From: Trochalopteron elliotii
Lineage: Eukaryota > Chordata > Aves > Passeriformes > Leiothrichidae
Reading direction: 5' to 3'
NCBI GenBank assembly: GCA_024734555.1
Contig: JANPWX010000358.1
Location: 1,942,812-2,006,811 of the forward strand
Length of the DNA: 64,000 nucleotides
The notes under the pieces were generated by a model. The model ran no database searches and was not told where the DNA came from. It saw only the letters and a list, made by a program, of their open reading frames with translations. Each line of letters starts with the position of its first letter. Position 1 is the stretch's first letter. Positions 1 through 10,520 of this stretch are shown in pieces. The position numbers were made by a program, and so were the translations under genes.

Positions 1-3000
1 TCCAAACACATATATAATTAAAAACAAACTAACAAACAAAAACCAAACCCCAATCAAGTTCTGAGCTTTATATACAAGGGAGAGCACATAGATTGCCTGT
101 GAAACTGTGCATTCATATTTTGTATAAGCAAATAACATTGAGACCTTGTCCAAGAGTAAGTGTGCAGATCCTTTGTTGTGTTATAAGATGGTCAGATATC
201 CTAGATTTTCTAGAATATTCCCCACCTGCTTACATGCAGCAGTCAGACTCATGGATATGACCCACGTTGGCTTCTAAGACAAATCCCATCCTGCTGCACA
301 CAATCAGCTCTTACAGTGATGCATCCATTAAAAACGCTTCAAGGTGCTAATCCAGAGCAATCTTGTTTCCCTTTTGACAATTGTTAAGAAAGAAAAAGTA
401 CAATTCCTTGGTAAGTACAGACATCTGCTGAAATCAGATATTTCCCTTTCCTATTACTGCCACACTGAAGATTCCATTTTCTTTAGGGAAACCTCAAGAG
501 GCAGTAATCTAGTTTTGAACTATTGCCATCACCTCTCTTAGATGCCTAGATAACACTGCAAACTGGGATATTTTTGTTGTTTAAAATACATAAAAAATCA
601 TCAAAAAAATCACACGTGCAAGAAAACCAAGACCAATTTAGAGATGACTGCAGTAACATTAAGAACTCTGAGCTTATCCAGCTTTTCCTGAGGAACACAA
701 ATAGACACAACTATGATAAGAAGCTTTAAAAGAATATTTTATGTATATTCTGCAATCTGTTTATTACATATCTCATTTTAAATAAAGTAAATTTAATATA
801 AACTAATAATTTAATACAAACAAAATATCTGTGAGTTTCTGTGTCGATTTTTTTTTTTTTTGCTATCCCATTAAATGGAGATTTCTATCAGACAGATAGA
901 CTGCTAATTGTGTCCTGACATTTTGGTTTCATCCGGTTTTTCAAGTAGTGTTTTTCAGCTATGAATTTCCAGGAAAAGCAGGCTCCGGTGGAAAAACACC
1001 AATTCTTGTTAAATATGGTATTCTGAGAAAATATTTCCTTGTCTTTCTTTTCCTTGAAATTATACTAATGCAGGTTTCCATCAGAAACAAGCCTGACCTC
1101 CTGCCAGATTATCTGAGAGAAGCTCAAATCATCTGTGGCTCTGGGAAACCTCAGCTCATCAAGGTGTTTGGACAAATGAGCTGCTTTAGTAACAGTGAAC
1201 ATGGAATAACTGCAGGTTTTAAAAGGTTCTGCCCTTCCCAGGAAATGGGATACAACCGAGAAATACACTTTAAACAGCATAAGGACTGTGTGGGATAGAA
1301 AATGAGGAGAAGGAAGGTAGCAAAGGATTGAGGAGAGTCAGAGATTTCATCTGACCCAGACAAGACTGGGTTCATGGACTTCTCCCATCCTCAGCTGGAA
1401 AGCCCTGAATTTTCCCTATTCTTTTGTCTATTACAACACTGAGTGGTACCTTTCAGCTTTTCTGTACCAAAATGAGCCTCAAGGACCACAGCTCTGGCAT
1501 ATCTCAGGCTGACAGGATCCCTCAGATCCTCTATATGGTTGTGCAAGAAAGGCAGGACTCCCTTATTTCTAGTCCATTGTTTGATTTTAGCCAAATATAT
1601 GGAGACACAACCTTTGGTTTTTAAGGATATTTTTCCTTAAAGTAATGAAGGAAAAAAAAAAGGAAAAAAAGAAGAAAAGGGAAATGGGAAATGGAAAAAC
1701 AAACCAGACACTGGTGACTGATTAATTTTCTTTTGACACATTATTTGCCTAATGCTTTATTGGAATAGGATAACATTTGCATGAACAAGAAATCCATGAA
1801 CATGGGCTTTTAATAACCAAACTGCTAGCTTAAGTGTCATAGCAGGGTTTGGGTGATTAATGAAAGGTGTTTATAGCACCACTTATTCTGTTTCATTTCA
1901 GCAACTGTGCAAAACTTCTTACAGGGTGTATGACATGTTGCTCCCTTTATAGAGCAGTCTCCATATGTTCATTAAGGTGGAAAAAAATAAGGAAGCTAAA
2001 TGCAGGTGTCAGCTGAAACCTGCAGAGGATCACTGCTTCATTGGTTTGTGCTTTCTTCTTTGATTTGCAATTAACATATTTCAGACATGTTTTGCCTGTT
2101 GTCCCTGGGGTACCATCGCTCCCTTTGCATGGTTTGATTTCTTTCTTCCTTTTAATTTTTGCTTTTTAAGTATTACATTTTTACTGACATAAAGAAAGAT
2201 ATCTGAGGGCAGAAAATAGTCTTCTGCATCCACCTGCCACGGGATAGCATATTAGGATATTTGCTTCTTCCCTATTTTTTTTTAAATCACACAGTTGTCT
2301 TAATGCTGAGGACCTTGAAATCCCTTGGGGAGACCATCTTAAACAAGGAATCAAAACAATCCAGGCTTCTCATCACAACTGCGAATTGGAAAATAAGCAC
2401 ACAATACATTCACTCCCCTAACTGAGACACTTTCTGGAGCCTGTATTTAATGATGAAATGCAACAGGTTTTGGTATTTTTAAGGTAAGTAATGAGGTGCA
2501 TTATGTGGGACTGAACTACTGCAGCCATCCCAAGAGAATCCAGTATGGAAAAGTTTCAGAAAATCTCTGACTACACCTCCTCCCTTTACCTCCTGCCTTC
2601 TGCTGCCTCCCCCTCCCCTCTCGGCCAACTCTGCTGTGTTGCAACAAAGGAGTGAGCAATATTAGTTTGGTGGGGCTTCTGGCCTGACTTGCAAGGTTAA
2701 GAACCAGAGAAAAGCAGCTTAAAAACCATCTTCTGTGGAGGGCTCTGATTTCTTATCCTCATGAGAGTGAGTGGTGAGAAAAGCTGATGTCTGGGCAGAG
2801 CTACCACAGGTCATTCTTTCTGTCCTCAAGCTGACCAGAAATTCAGATGAGAAACTCCTTTTGCATATTGGCAACCCTTGTGCTGGTATTTGAGAGGAGG
2901 TAGTTGTCATGCTTAGCATTTACATGTTCAGAAGATAGTGCTCCTACTCAGAGGGGGAAGTTAGTCATCCAAAATCCTGGGGAGAGGGGGGAAGCTAGTT

Positions 3001-4805
3001 ACATTTACAGGAGCCAATGTACTAACCAAAAAACATGGAAACAGAGAGATATGGATAGGTGCCATGGGTGAGTGAAGACATTTTTTCAGGATTCAGTGTT
3101 ATCTCACAGACTTTCAACATCCTATCCTGTTTATGCCAGTAAAAATGTCAGTACAGTAAAAGGATGCATCATCCATTTCTTGGACATGATAATATCAGCA
3201 GGGCTCATTTCTGTGTTCTTCACATGGCTTCTTTTTGAAGGTGCCTGCCTCAGATTTTTAATATCAGTTTCATCTATAAATATGGGACTGCATTACACAC
3301 TCTCCTGTGTACATGTCCTTTAATTCTTTTACCACTCAGCTGAATTAATTGTTATGATCGAGGAAGGGAATCATAAGAATTGTCCTCTTGTTTTCACTCT
3401 TAGGCCATTTCCTTATCCAATATAATCCTAGGTCTTCCTTAAAATCTTAAAGAAACTAGAACTTGTTGGAGAAAGTTTGAGCTACCTTTTGTGAAACACT
3501 CTGGTCCTTTTCTATCTCCTAACTGCAAGCTGATTTAAGCGCTGAAGCTTCTAAGCTGCTAAATTTGCCTCAACCATTACTGTTATTGCTGAGGAGGTAA
3601 GTGGGAGAAAACATTTAAACAGAGGAAAACTTCAACACTTTTTTTAGATAGAGAAACTTGCAATGTTTCAGGTTGAATTCAAATTGAACAAGGTATGGGT
3701 GACCCACAGATGTTAGAATTCAGCATTCTTATGTAGAACCTGATTTGTGCTTATACAGGACAACATTTTGCATAAGTCCCAGACTGTAAAAAAACTGCTG
3801 TGGCTGCCATGACATGGACATATAAGTGTGAGGATACTCATTATTCCAGCTGCTTTTTGTACCTGATGTATAAGATCCTCCCCAATAAAATTATTAGGCT
3901 CTTTATCATAGTTCAGGTAAGAGATCTGCATGTTAAACAGCTGAGATTACATTGGGCTAGTCTATCTGTGCAGAGCTGCTTGTTGTCAAAAGGGCCTAGG
4001 TACAAATTTTGGGATTTTTTTTGTCCAGAGAGAGTCCAGCTCATGAAACAAAAGATATTTGAGCCTGAGTATTCTCTTCTTCTCAGCTTATGAGCGACAA
4101 ACTTTGGAAATTATAGATACATATATGACATAAAATGCTAAAGAATGAACTGAGCTCATTTTCCTCTTGAGCATCTTTCAGACCAGGACCTTTGGGGATA
4201 GCCTGATAGAAATTTATATATTCTTTATTGGATCTTTAATGAGTTGCTGTCCCTCTAATTGTTGTTTATGCTTGTTTTCCTCTAATATCCCATTTGAAAA
4301 CATTTCATTGATTCTGTGCTCAAATATTTCCATTTTCTTCTTGTCTGGCTTGGTAAGGAAAGTGGGAATAGAAATGGAGATAAAAAACCCTGCAAGTTTG
4401 TTTTTAGGCCATCTTTCCTTTGGGGCAGGACTTGTTGGTGAATCATGGCTTCTGTTACAACAGCTTGAAAATACAGAACATCTCTTTACATAACAATGTC
4501 TTAAACAGATTTCAGAAATGCCATTTGCAGGGAACAGTGTAAGCCTGGGTGCGCTCAGCTTTCTGTGTTACACTCTTCCTCCTTAAAAGCAGTATTTAAA
4601 CACACAGTGGCCACAGTAATTTATGGAGCAAACCCTGAAAAATTCTAAATCAGGATTAGTGTCTATTAACTCTATTAAGTTCTATTTGGCAGTCAACCAA
4701 AGTGTCAACTGAGCTCACATTCTTCTTTATCCGGTAACTAATACTGAAGAAGGCTCATGTACAATATCAAGTGGAAAAAGGTGTCCAGGGTAATGCTGCA
4801 ACTAT
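1..4805. other. AT-rich noncoding DNA, no gene recognised
   Basis: No open frame longer than about 116 codons and none resembling a known protein. The block holds a run of 14 T at 848-861 and an uninterrupted 38-base purine tract at 1647-1684. I see no CR1, SINE or LTR here and no convincing splice-flanked coding frame. Confidence 0.6.
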
Positions 4806-4840
4806 CAGGCCAAATTCTCTGCTGGCATAACTCACAGTAT
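4806..4840 (+). repeat. Possible fragment of an old amniote interspersed repeat
   Basis: The phrase GCCAAATTCTCTGCTGG followed by a TAACTCAC-like stretch resembles a repeat I know from bird and turtle genomes that usually continues into AACTCCATTGAAGTCAATGG. Only about 35 bases are recognisable, so chance similarity is possible. Confidence 0.3.
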
Positions 4841-4926
4841 TTCCAAGCCAGATCTTTCAGAATAACCCGCCTGTCTCAAATTAATTTTTTGTATTCACTT
4901 TTTAATAAGCAACTTTCCAAGCAATG

Positions 4927-4986
4927 AGGGTTTTTTAGCTGCATGACTCCTATTAAAGTCAATAGGAGTCATGTGGCTAAAACCCT
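4927..4986. repeat. Near-perfect hairpin (foldback element)
   Basis: Left arm 4927-4954 and right arm 4961-4986 are inverse complements over about 26 bases, with a 6-base loop (AAAGTC) and a small bulge (six T against four A). The central part of the stem is GACTCCTATT / AATAGGAGTC. The loop-proximal motif resembles the AAGTCAATGGGA core of old amniote foldback repeats, so a short nonautonomous DNA-transposon relic is likely. A structured RNA cannot be excluded from sequence alone. Confidence 0.65.
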
Positions 4987-5730
4987 ATGTGATGCTTGAA
5001 TTTATTGGAAATTGGCATCTGCTGCTGAGAGCTCTTCTATTGTTTGGTCTTCCTGCCCAATCATCACTTTCTGCCTAGCCATGTAGCCCCTTGTGCTCCT
5101 ACTTGCTGGAATCTCCATGCCTAACCTTTCTATTCCTTCCCCAACATCCTTTCATACTAAAAATAAAAGCACCTCCTCTGTGGAATCATTAGTGCCTCAT
5201 GCCCCTTTTGTTTGGATTTTCTGTGCGTGGCCCCTTTGTTCGGCCTGGGCTGTTGCTGAACTTTGCTGTTGGCTGCACTGAATTGCTGCATTGTTCCTGC
5301 AATCACTCACGTCTGCACAATGCTGCAGGATCTGGGTGGATGAAAGGTGCTCTGCACACAAAAGCCTGGCTCCTTTCAATTTCATTCTGAAATGATAGGG
5401 GTTAAAATACCGTCAAGTGGGTCTGATATCATTGCTTCGCTAAAAAATGAGCTTCTAGAAGGTGTTATCAATTACTACCTGGGAATTTCTTGCTTCCCCA
5501 GAATGATATTGTTCAGCTGAAAATATGTTGCAGTGCAGTTTCTCTGAGAAGTTTTAATCAGTGTGAATGTGGGCTGCAAAACCAACCCTTAGAGCATTGT
5601 TGCAGGATTTACTCACCAATAACTGAGAGCAGTGTATGTTTTGTTAAAAATACCAAACCAACTTTTTGCTTGGTTCCCTATACATTTTATATGGACATGT
5701 ATATGGACAGTTTTCTAATTTGTATATTTA
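4987..5730. other. Unique noncoding DNA
   Basis: Nothing recognisable. The short overlapping frames at 5093-5390 on both strands share the same cysteine- and leucine-rich stretch and look like chance frames. Confidence 0.55.
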
Positions 5731-5850
5731 TCATAGAATCATAGAATGATTTGGGTTGGAAAGAACCCTAGAGATTATCGAGTTCCAACCCCCATGCCAT
5801 GGGCAGGGGCACCTCTACCAGATCCAAACTCAAACCATTCTGTGATTCTC
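5731..5850 (-). mobile_element. CR1 3' end fragment with an inverted second CR1 tip
   Basis: 5731-5822 reads as the complement of a CR1 3' end: two TCATAGAA octamers, TTTGGGTTGGAAAGAACC, then the TTCCAACCCCCATGCCATGG block. At 5823-5850 the sequence turns round into a plus-strand CR1 tip (AAACCATTCTGTGATTCT). The two tips pair as inverted repeats of about 26 bases around a core of about 65 bases. CR1 is a non-LTR retrotransposon and most copies are 5'-truncated, which fits the short length. Confidence 0.85.
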
Positions 5851-7200
5851 TTCTTCTGTGGTTCAGTAATGAAAATTTATTCTTCTCCCAAGAGTGTCTG
5901 TGAACGTCTGAATTTCAGGAAAAAAATCCTTTAATAGTAATCTACTAGAGTTTACAAACAGTTTTAAGAACGCTGTATAGGAAAATTGCTAATGATTGAG
6001 TCTGAGTGTTGTACAACTGTACAGTAAAGGGCAGAGACCATCCAGTATTCTAAGGAGAAAGTGTAATTCAGATTCCTTCAGGTACCATATTTAAAACAAA
6101 ATGGTCTTTGGATTGAAATTCAAATCTATTGGGTAGCACTAGTAAAGCAACTTGCCAGCCAGTCTGTCTAAGGCAAGATGAAGATTATCTTCAAGGAAGA
6201 TCTTGAAGAGCAACAGAGCACTGAATGAATACAGAACTTTTTCTGGGACAGTTATTGTTGAAAACTTCATATTTTAACATGGATATACTACACGAGAAAA
6301 CCGTCAGTGTTTTGCGGTAAGAAAAATTTGCATTTATTCAGGATGTCATAGACTGAAAAACCTTTAAAAATATCTCTTTTTTTCTCATTGAGTGGCTTTA
6401 ATACTTATCTATGGATCCCAGATCTTCAGAAGCTTATTTGTATATCAGAGGTGCTGCACTTGTGGTGCAAATGTCAGTCCTTGAACATCCTTCTTTGCCC
6501 TCATTATTTGGGAGTGTGCTAAGATAAAAGGAGTCCTTTTCTCTTATGCCTCTTTCCTCCCCCGTCTTGCTTCTCTTACAACCAGAATAATGTGAGTTAG
6601 TGTCAAGTGCTGTGACCATCTTTCAGGGTTTACCTCGAAAAAAAGATTCATGTTCTTAGTACATTTTCTTGGTAAGGCTGCTGCTGGCCAAACGAAATTG
6701 CAAGTGTGTTTCCATTTGACAGGGTTTGGAATGACCTTTGTTCATTTTCCACAGGATTTTCTGTGGAACATTTACCGTAGCCATGTTTATCAAAGTAGTT
6801 TTTTTCAGATTTTCCACATTTTTGTAGTCCAGTGTTTGGCCTGAGAAATACTTTGTTAGTAAACAAAAGATACCAGAAACTATCAAAGGTAAAGTGTGTA
6901 AGATAAACACATGCATCAAAAGTGCTGATAGTAAAATTAACACTTTGGAAAAGAAGAGTGGATGAGAGATGTGTTTTTGAAGAAAAAATAAAGGACTTTT
7001 CATCAAGAAAAATATTTTATCTGACATAAATCTGACCTGAGCTAAATTTGAACTGCCCTGGAGAAAGCAAAAATCTGTGCCACACCATACAATATCCAAA
7101 CCAAGCAATTCCCTAGATAAAAGATTTAGCACAAAGTTAGTTTTAAACTAAAGAAGACCAGCACTTTAATCTTTTTGCTTGATTTCCCTTTCAAACACAG
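5851..7200. other. AT-rich noncoding DNA
   Basis: Contains the longest open frame in the window, minus strand 6656-7132 (158 codons). Its product is rich in Leu, Phe and Ser and matches no family I recognise. At this base composition one frame of that size in 64 kb is about what chance gives. No other feature seen. Confidence 0.5.
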
Positions 7201-7314
7201 TCATCCATTTAGTTCCCTGCTGTCCTCATGAAGAATTTCCTTACGACGAAATCAGGGTTCGGAGATTTATTATGCAACGAGCAGAGCAGGTTCAAGCTGA
7301 TAAAGGCTTCCTGG
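7201..7314 (+). other. Candidate internal coding exon, product unknown
   Basis: A pyrimidine-rich stretch ending in CAAACACAG runs up to 7200 (acceptor-like), and CTGG|GTGAGT at 7311-7320 is a strong donor-like site. The 114 bases between are divisible by three and one frame is fully open (codons from 7203; phase 2 bases in, 1 base out). The reading contains PCCPHEEFPYDEIRVRR, which looks protein-like, and the stretch has four CpGs in CpG-poor surroundings. I do not recognise the peptide. A frame this short stays open by chance fairly often, and no partner exon was found, so this may instead be part of the regulatory island that follows. Confidence 0.25.
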
Positions 7315-8100
7315 GTGAGTGAAGGATGCTTAATGCCAGGAAAGATACTCTTTTAATGTGAGGTTCTTGACCATTTATTACATAAAAATGTTAATCTGAT
7401 AGTGTTTTTAATCTGCTTGTTATCAGCGGTGGCTGCTTGGTGTTAAAGACAAGATAAAAGGCAGAGCTGAAGAAGCAGATTTGGGGAGCACTTGCTCAGT
7501 TAACATGCTGGATGCAACACACCTGCCTCCATTTATCTGCTCTTCCAGAGTGAGGAGGAGAGGGATTAGGGCTGAGATAAGGCACAGCCTGGTGGGCTGA
7601 TTGGGCAGCGGAGTGCGCGCGCTGAAAGGACACTGCGCCAGAGATAAGCCGCGATAAATGTTGGGACAGTCATTTCCCAGGAAGCTCTGCAGAGCGGAGG
7701 ATTTGCTTTACATGCTGTTTAGAGGGGTTCTCCAAATGCAGAATATTTAATCCTTTCTCGCCCATCCACATCTCCCTCCCGCCTCACAAGCTGCTGTGTG
7801 ACCTGAAGAATTTATGAAGCCAAACTTCCCGCAGATTTTTACGTCCGTGTTGTGCCCTGGGCTTGTTCCAGTGAATGTATGGGCTGGTCCTCCCCGTGAA
7901 ATCTTGGCAGGCAAGAGACACTGTGATTAGTCCTGCCTTTTGTGTGTGCAAAACCAATTGCTGGTGTAAAATATAGAGTGGCTGTCAAACTGGGCTGAAG
8001 TCTCTCGTGGACTCAGGAGTTATTGGTGGCCTGGAGGACAAGCACCGTTATCATATAAACCTTGTATTCTGAGAGGACCAAGATAAAGGTTATCTCAGCC
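7315..8100. promoter_or_regulatory. CpG-enriched island with GATA motif cluster, candidate enhancer
   Basis: Six WGATAR motifs, counting both strands, fall within 250 bases (7397, 7420, 7452, 7533, 7575, 7642) and three more at 8048, 8081 and 8090; fewer than one per 250 bases is expected at this composition. CpG is far more frequent than in the flanks: about 22 in 7201-8050 against about three in the next 1.4 kb. The stretch includes GTGCGCGCGC at 7614-7623. Clustered GATA sites in a CpG-retaining patch fit a tissue enhancer or a noncoding-RNA promoter. Function is inferred. Confidence 0.4.
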
Positions 8101-8861
8101 TGCAAGACAAAAATACAACCTTTTTCTTGCAGGATTTGGCTCAGCAGTAAAGTTTTCAGATTTGAATTGACACAAATATCTGCAATCAGTCAAGTAACTG
8201 GATAGCAAAGAGCCTGCCCATTTCAGAAAATGTGGGGGATTAAAATCATTGACCCTAGGATGAAGCTATGACCAGTCCAAGCTTTTCTAGCCTGAGGAGA
8301 CATGAACTCATTTCCTGCACTGAATCCCACATATTTCCCACAATCTAGTAGACTACCATAGCAACCAGCCACATTTTTACTTTGGGATGATCTGCTTTTT
8401 ACCCAAAAGAGATATTTACAGTTATCATTGCTGTTGAAATCAATAAAAAAAGCCTTCTTTGGCAATGCAAACTCACACCGCTGAGAAACTTCCAGCAATG
8501 TCGTGGGCTGACAGTAAGTTCACACAGCATTTGGTCTGAATGGGTACAGCCTGTGCAGGCACAAACACACTGTGTGACTGTGACTTCAGGAGGAGCCATG
8601 GATGCACAAGCTGGGTGCATCTAGGAGCAACCTACACATTAAGCAAATAAAACATTTGAAATGACTTTGAAGTGAACAGGCTGAAGTCTGGAGATGCTTT
8701 GGTGTAGTGTGGATGTGAACTGGTCAGTCACAGACAAAAGGGTAGAGCTGGATGGATGCAATGCAGGTGCTGCCCAACATTTCCTACTCAGTGGATTACC
8801 AGAAATCCTGAATCACACCTTGTAGTCAAGTAGAATTTCTCTCACTTTGAGCTGTCTGGTC
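8101..8861. other. Unique noncoding DNA
   Basis: No recognisable gene, repeat or motif cluster. Confidence 0.55.
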
Positions 8862-8950
8862 TCGTGGAACTTGTCCCTGCCCATGGCAGGTGGGTTGGAA
8901 CTAGGTGACATTTGAGGTCCCTTCCAAACCAAAGTGTTCTAGGATTCTAT
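8862..8950 (+). mobile_element. CR1 3' end fragment
   Basis: Contains the CR1 phrases TTGTCCCTGCCCATGGCAGG, GGGTTGGAACTAG and AGGTCCCTTCCAAACC, followed by a decayed terminal octamer (AGGATTCTAT). The 5'-truncated piece is about 90 bases. Confidence 0.85.
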
Positions 8951-9489
8951 CCACATATGCTAAACCCAAGGGAGACACATATTAGCAGTCCTACATCATA
9001 GGCATTTATGTTTTTGAGGGAAGCAATGGTTAGAGTGATCAAAACTCCCAAAGGCAAAACAGAACAAAACAAAAGAAAAATCAAGTGCTTGTTGCTTAGT
9101 CAGACTTTCACTTGCTGATCCACTCAACTGCATTAAAACTCAGTGTGTGCTATGGAGGTGTGTAACTAATACAGAAAACCCAAAGTTCTACATTTCCCCC
9201 AAAAGCAATATTAGCAGAAGGGTTCACCAAAGGAGCTGGGCAATACCTTGGTGTAAAATCTGTTTAAATTTCTCTTGAATTCAAATCTGGAAGCTCCTTG
9301 CTCAAGTACCAGATAGAGAAGCCTGCATTGATTCTGCTTTTAGGTTGAGAACTTCAATCTTTTCACCACACCAACTCAGGAATCATGTGTCTAGACAGGA
9401 TGTGATTACTGCTAAACTGAGCTCCAGTTGATCTGAAGACCTAAAGTCCTGCCATATTAATTTAATCTTGAGAAACCAAAAAATGTTTC
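8951..9489. other. Unique noncoding DNA
   Basis: Nothing recognisable except A-rich patches near 9060-9085. Confidence 0.5.
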
Positions 9490-9657
9490 TAATGGTCACA
9501 GTACCAAACTTCCCAGAGTGCTTCCAAGGAGTATTTTGACAATGCTCTCAGGCACATGGTGGGATTCTTGAACTTGTTCTGTGCAAGGCCAGAAGTTGCA
9601 CTGATGATCCTCCTGAGTTCCTTCCAACTCAGGATATTCTATGATTCTGTGATTCTA
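9490..9657 (+). mobile_element. CR1 3' end fragment, 'AACTCAGGATATTCTATG' subfamily
   Basis: Reads from GGTCACAGTACCAAAC through GACAATGCTCTCAGGCACAT to TTCCAACTCAGGATATTC and two terminal octamers (TATGATTC, TGTGATTC). This is the same subfamily as the split element at 53919-54652, whose complement carries GCCTGAGAGCATTGTCC. Confidence 0.85.
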
Positions 9658-10477
9658 CTATGGGTACAAACCTTGGTCTCAGGCAGAGGAGTAACAAGAG
9701 TGATGGTTACAAAACAAACTGGAAAATGTCCAATACTGACCTGTAGATGACCTCATCTAAGCCTATATTCCCTTCCCAAGCAGTCATCTGAATAAATAGA
9801 TTCTACCTAAATGGGTTAAAATTGCTGGAGCAGCAGAAGTACTTTGTATGACAGAAGCTTTGGTCCCTCTGAGTTAATGGAGACTGTTAGCAGATGGATC
9901 CCAACTGATCTCTGGTGGTAGGACACAGAGGAGAGAAGAAGTAGAAAAGCAGTCACAGATACAAAGCCCATGACTTTATACATCAAGTCCAACATCCAAA
10001 AGCAAATTGGAAGTCAGTACAAGCTGCAGTGAATTGGAGTAACGTGTGTTGTTCGCCAGTTCTGCTAAGTAAGCAATCAATATATTTACTCCCTGGATAG
10101 AATACAATTTTGCTGTCATGACAGTGCTTCTTCTACTGCTCTGTGAAGAAAAATGACTCCATGGAGTCTGTGATCCCTATCTGGTCAGAGCTCCACTCTT
10201 TGGAAGATATTTTTAAAGATAACTGAAAATCATAAAGAACATTTGCACTGCACCAAAGCCAAGAAATTCAGATGCACAATAGAATTCAATGGCAAGTGAT
10301 TAGCCCAACTTATTTTGCTGAGATACTGCTAAGTTATCTGGATGGTTTCAGCAGCATGCATCACTTCTGCAACCCTTACATGCAGCAGTCAGAGTTTCCA
10401 ATGGATTCAGATGAAATTCAGCTTTTTGCTGCATTTTGCTTCATATATTTTTTAAAGGAAAATATTATCTTGTCAGG

Positions 10478-10520
10478 TTTTTTGTTGTTGTTGTTTGTTT
10501 GTTGTTTTGTTTTTATTTTT
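10478..10520. repeat. (TTG)n/(TTTG)n simple repeat
   Basis: Imperfect runs of TTG and TTTG units, ending in a T-rich tract. Confidence 0.8.

Noticed and set aside
6656..7132. Longest open frame in the window (158 codons, minus strand)
   Set aside because: No recognisable motif, Leu/Phe/Ser-rich composition, and about the length chance allows in 64 kb of AT-rich DNA.
229..10393. 19-base exact match between 229-247 and 10375-10393
   Set aside because: Flanks show no similarity, so it is most likely chance or a remnant too short to interpret.
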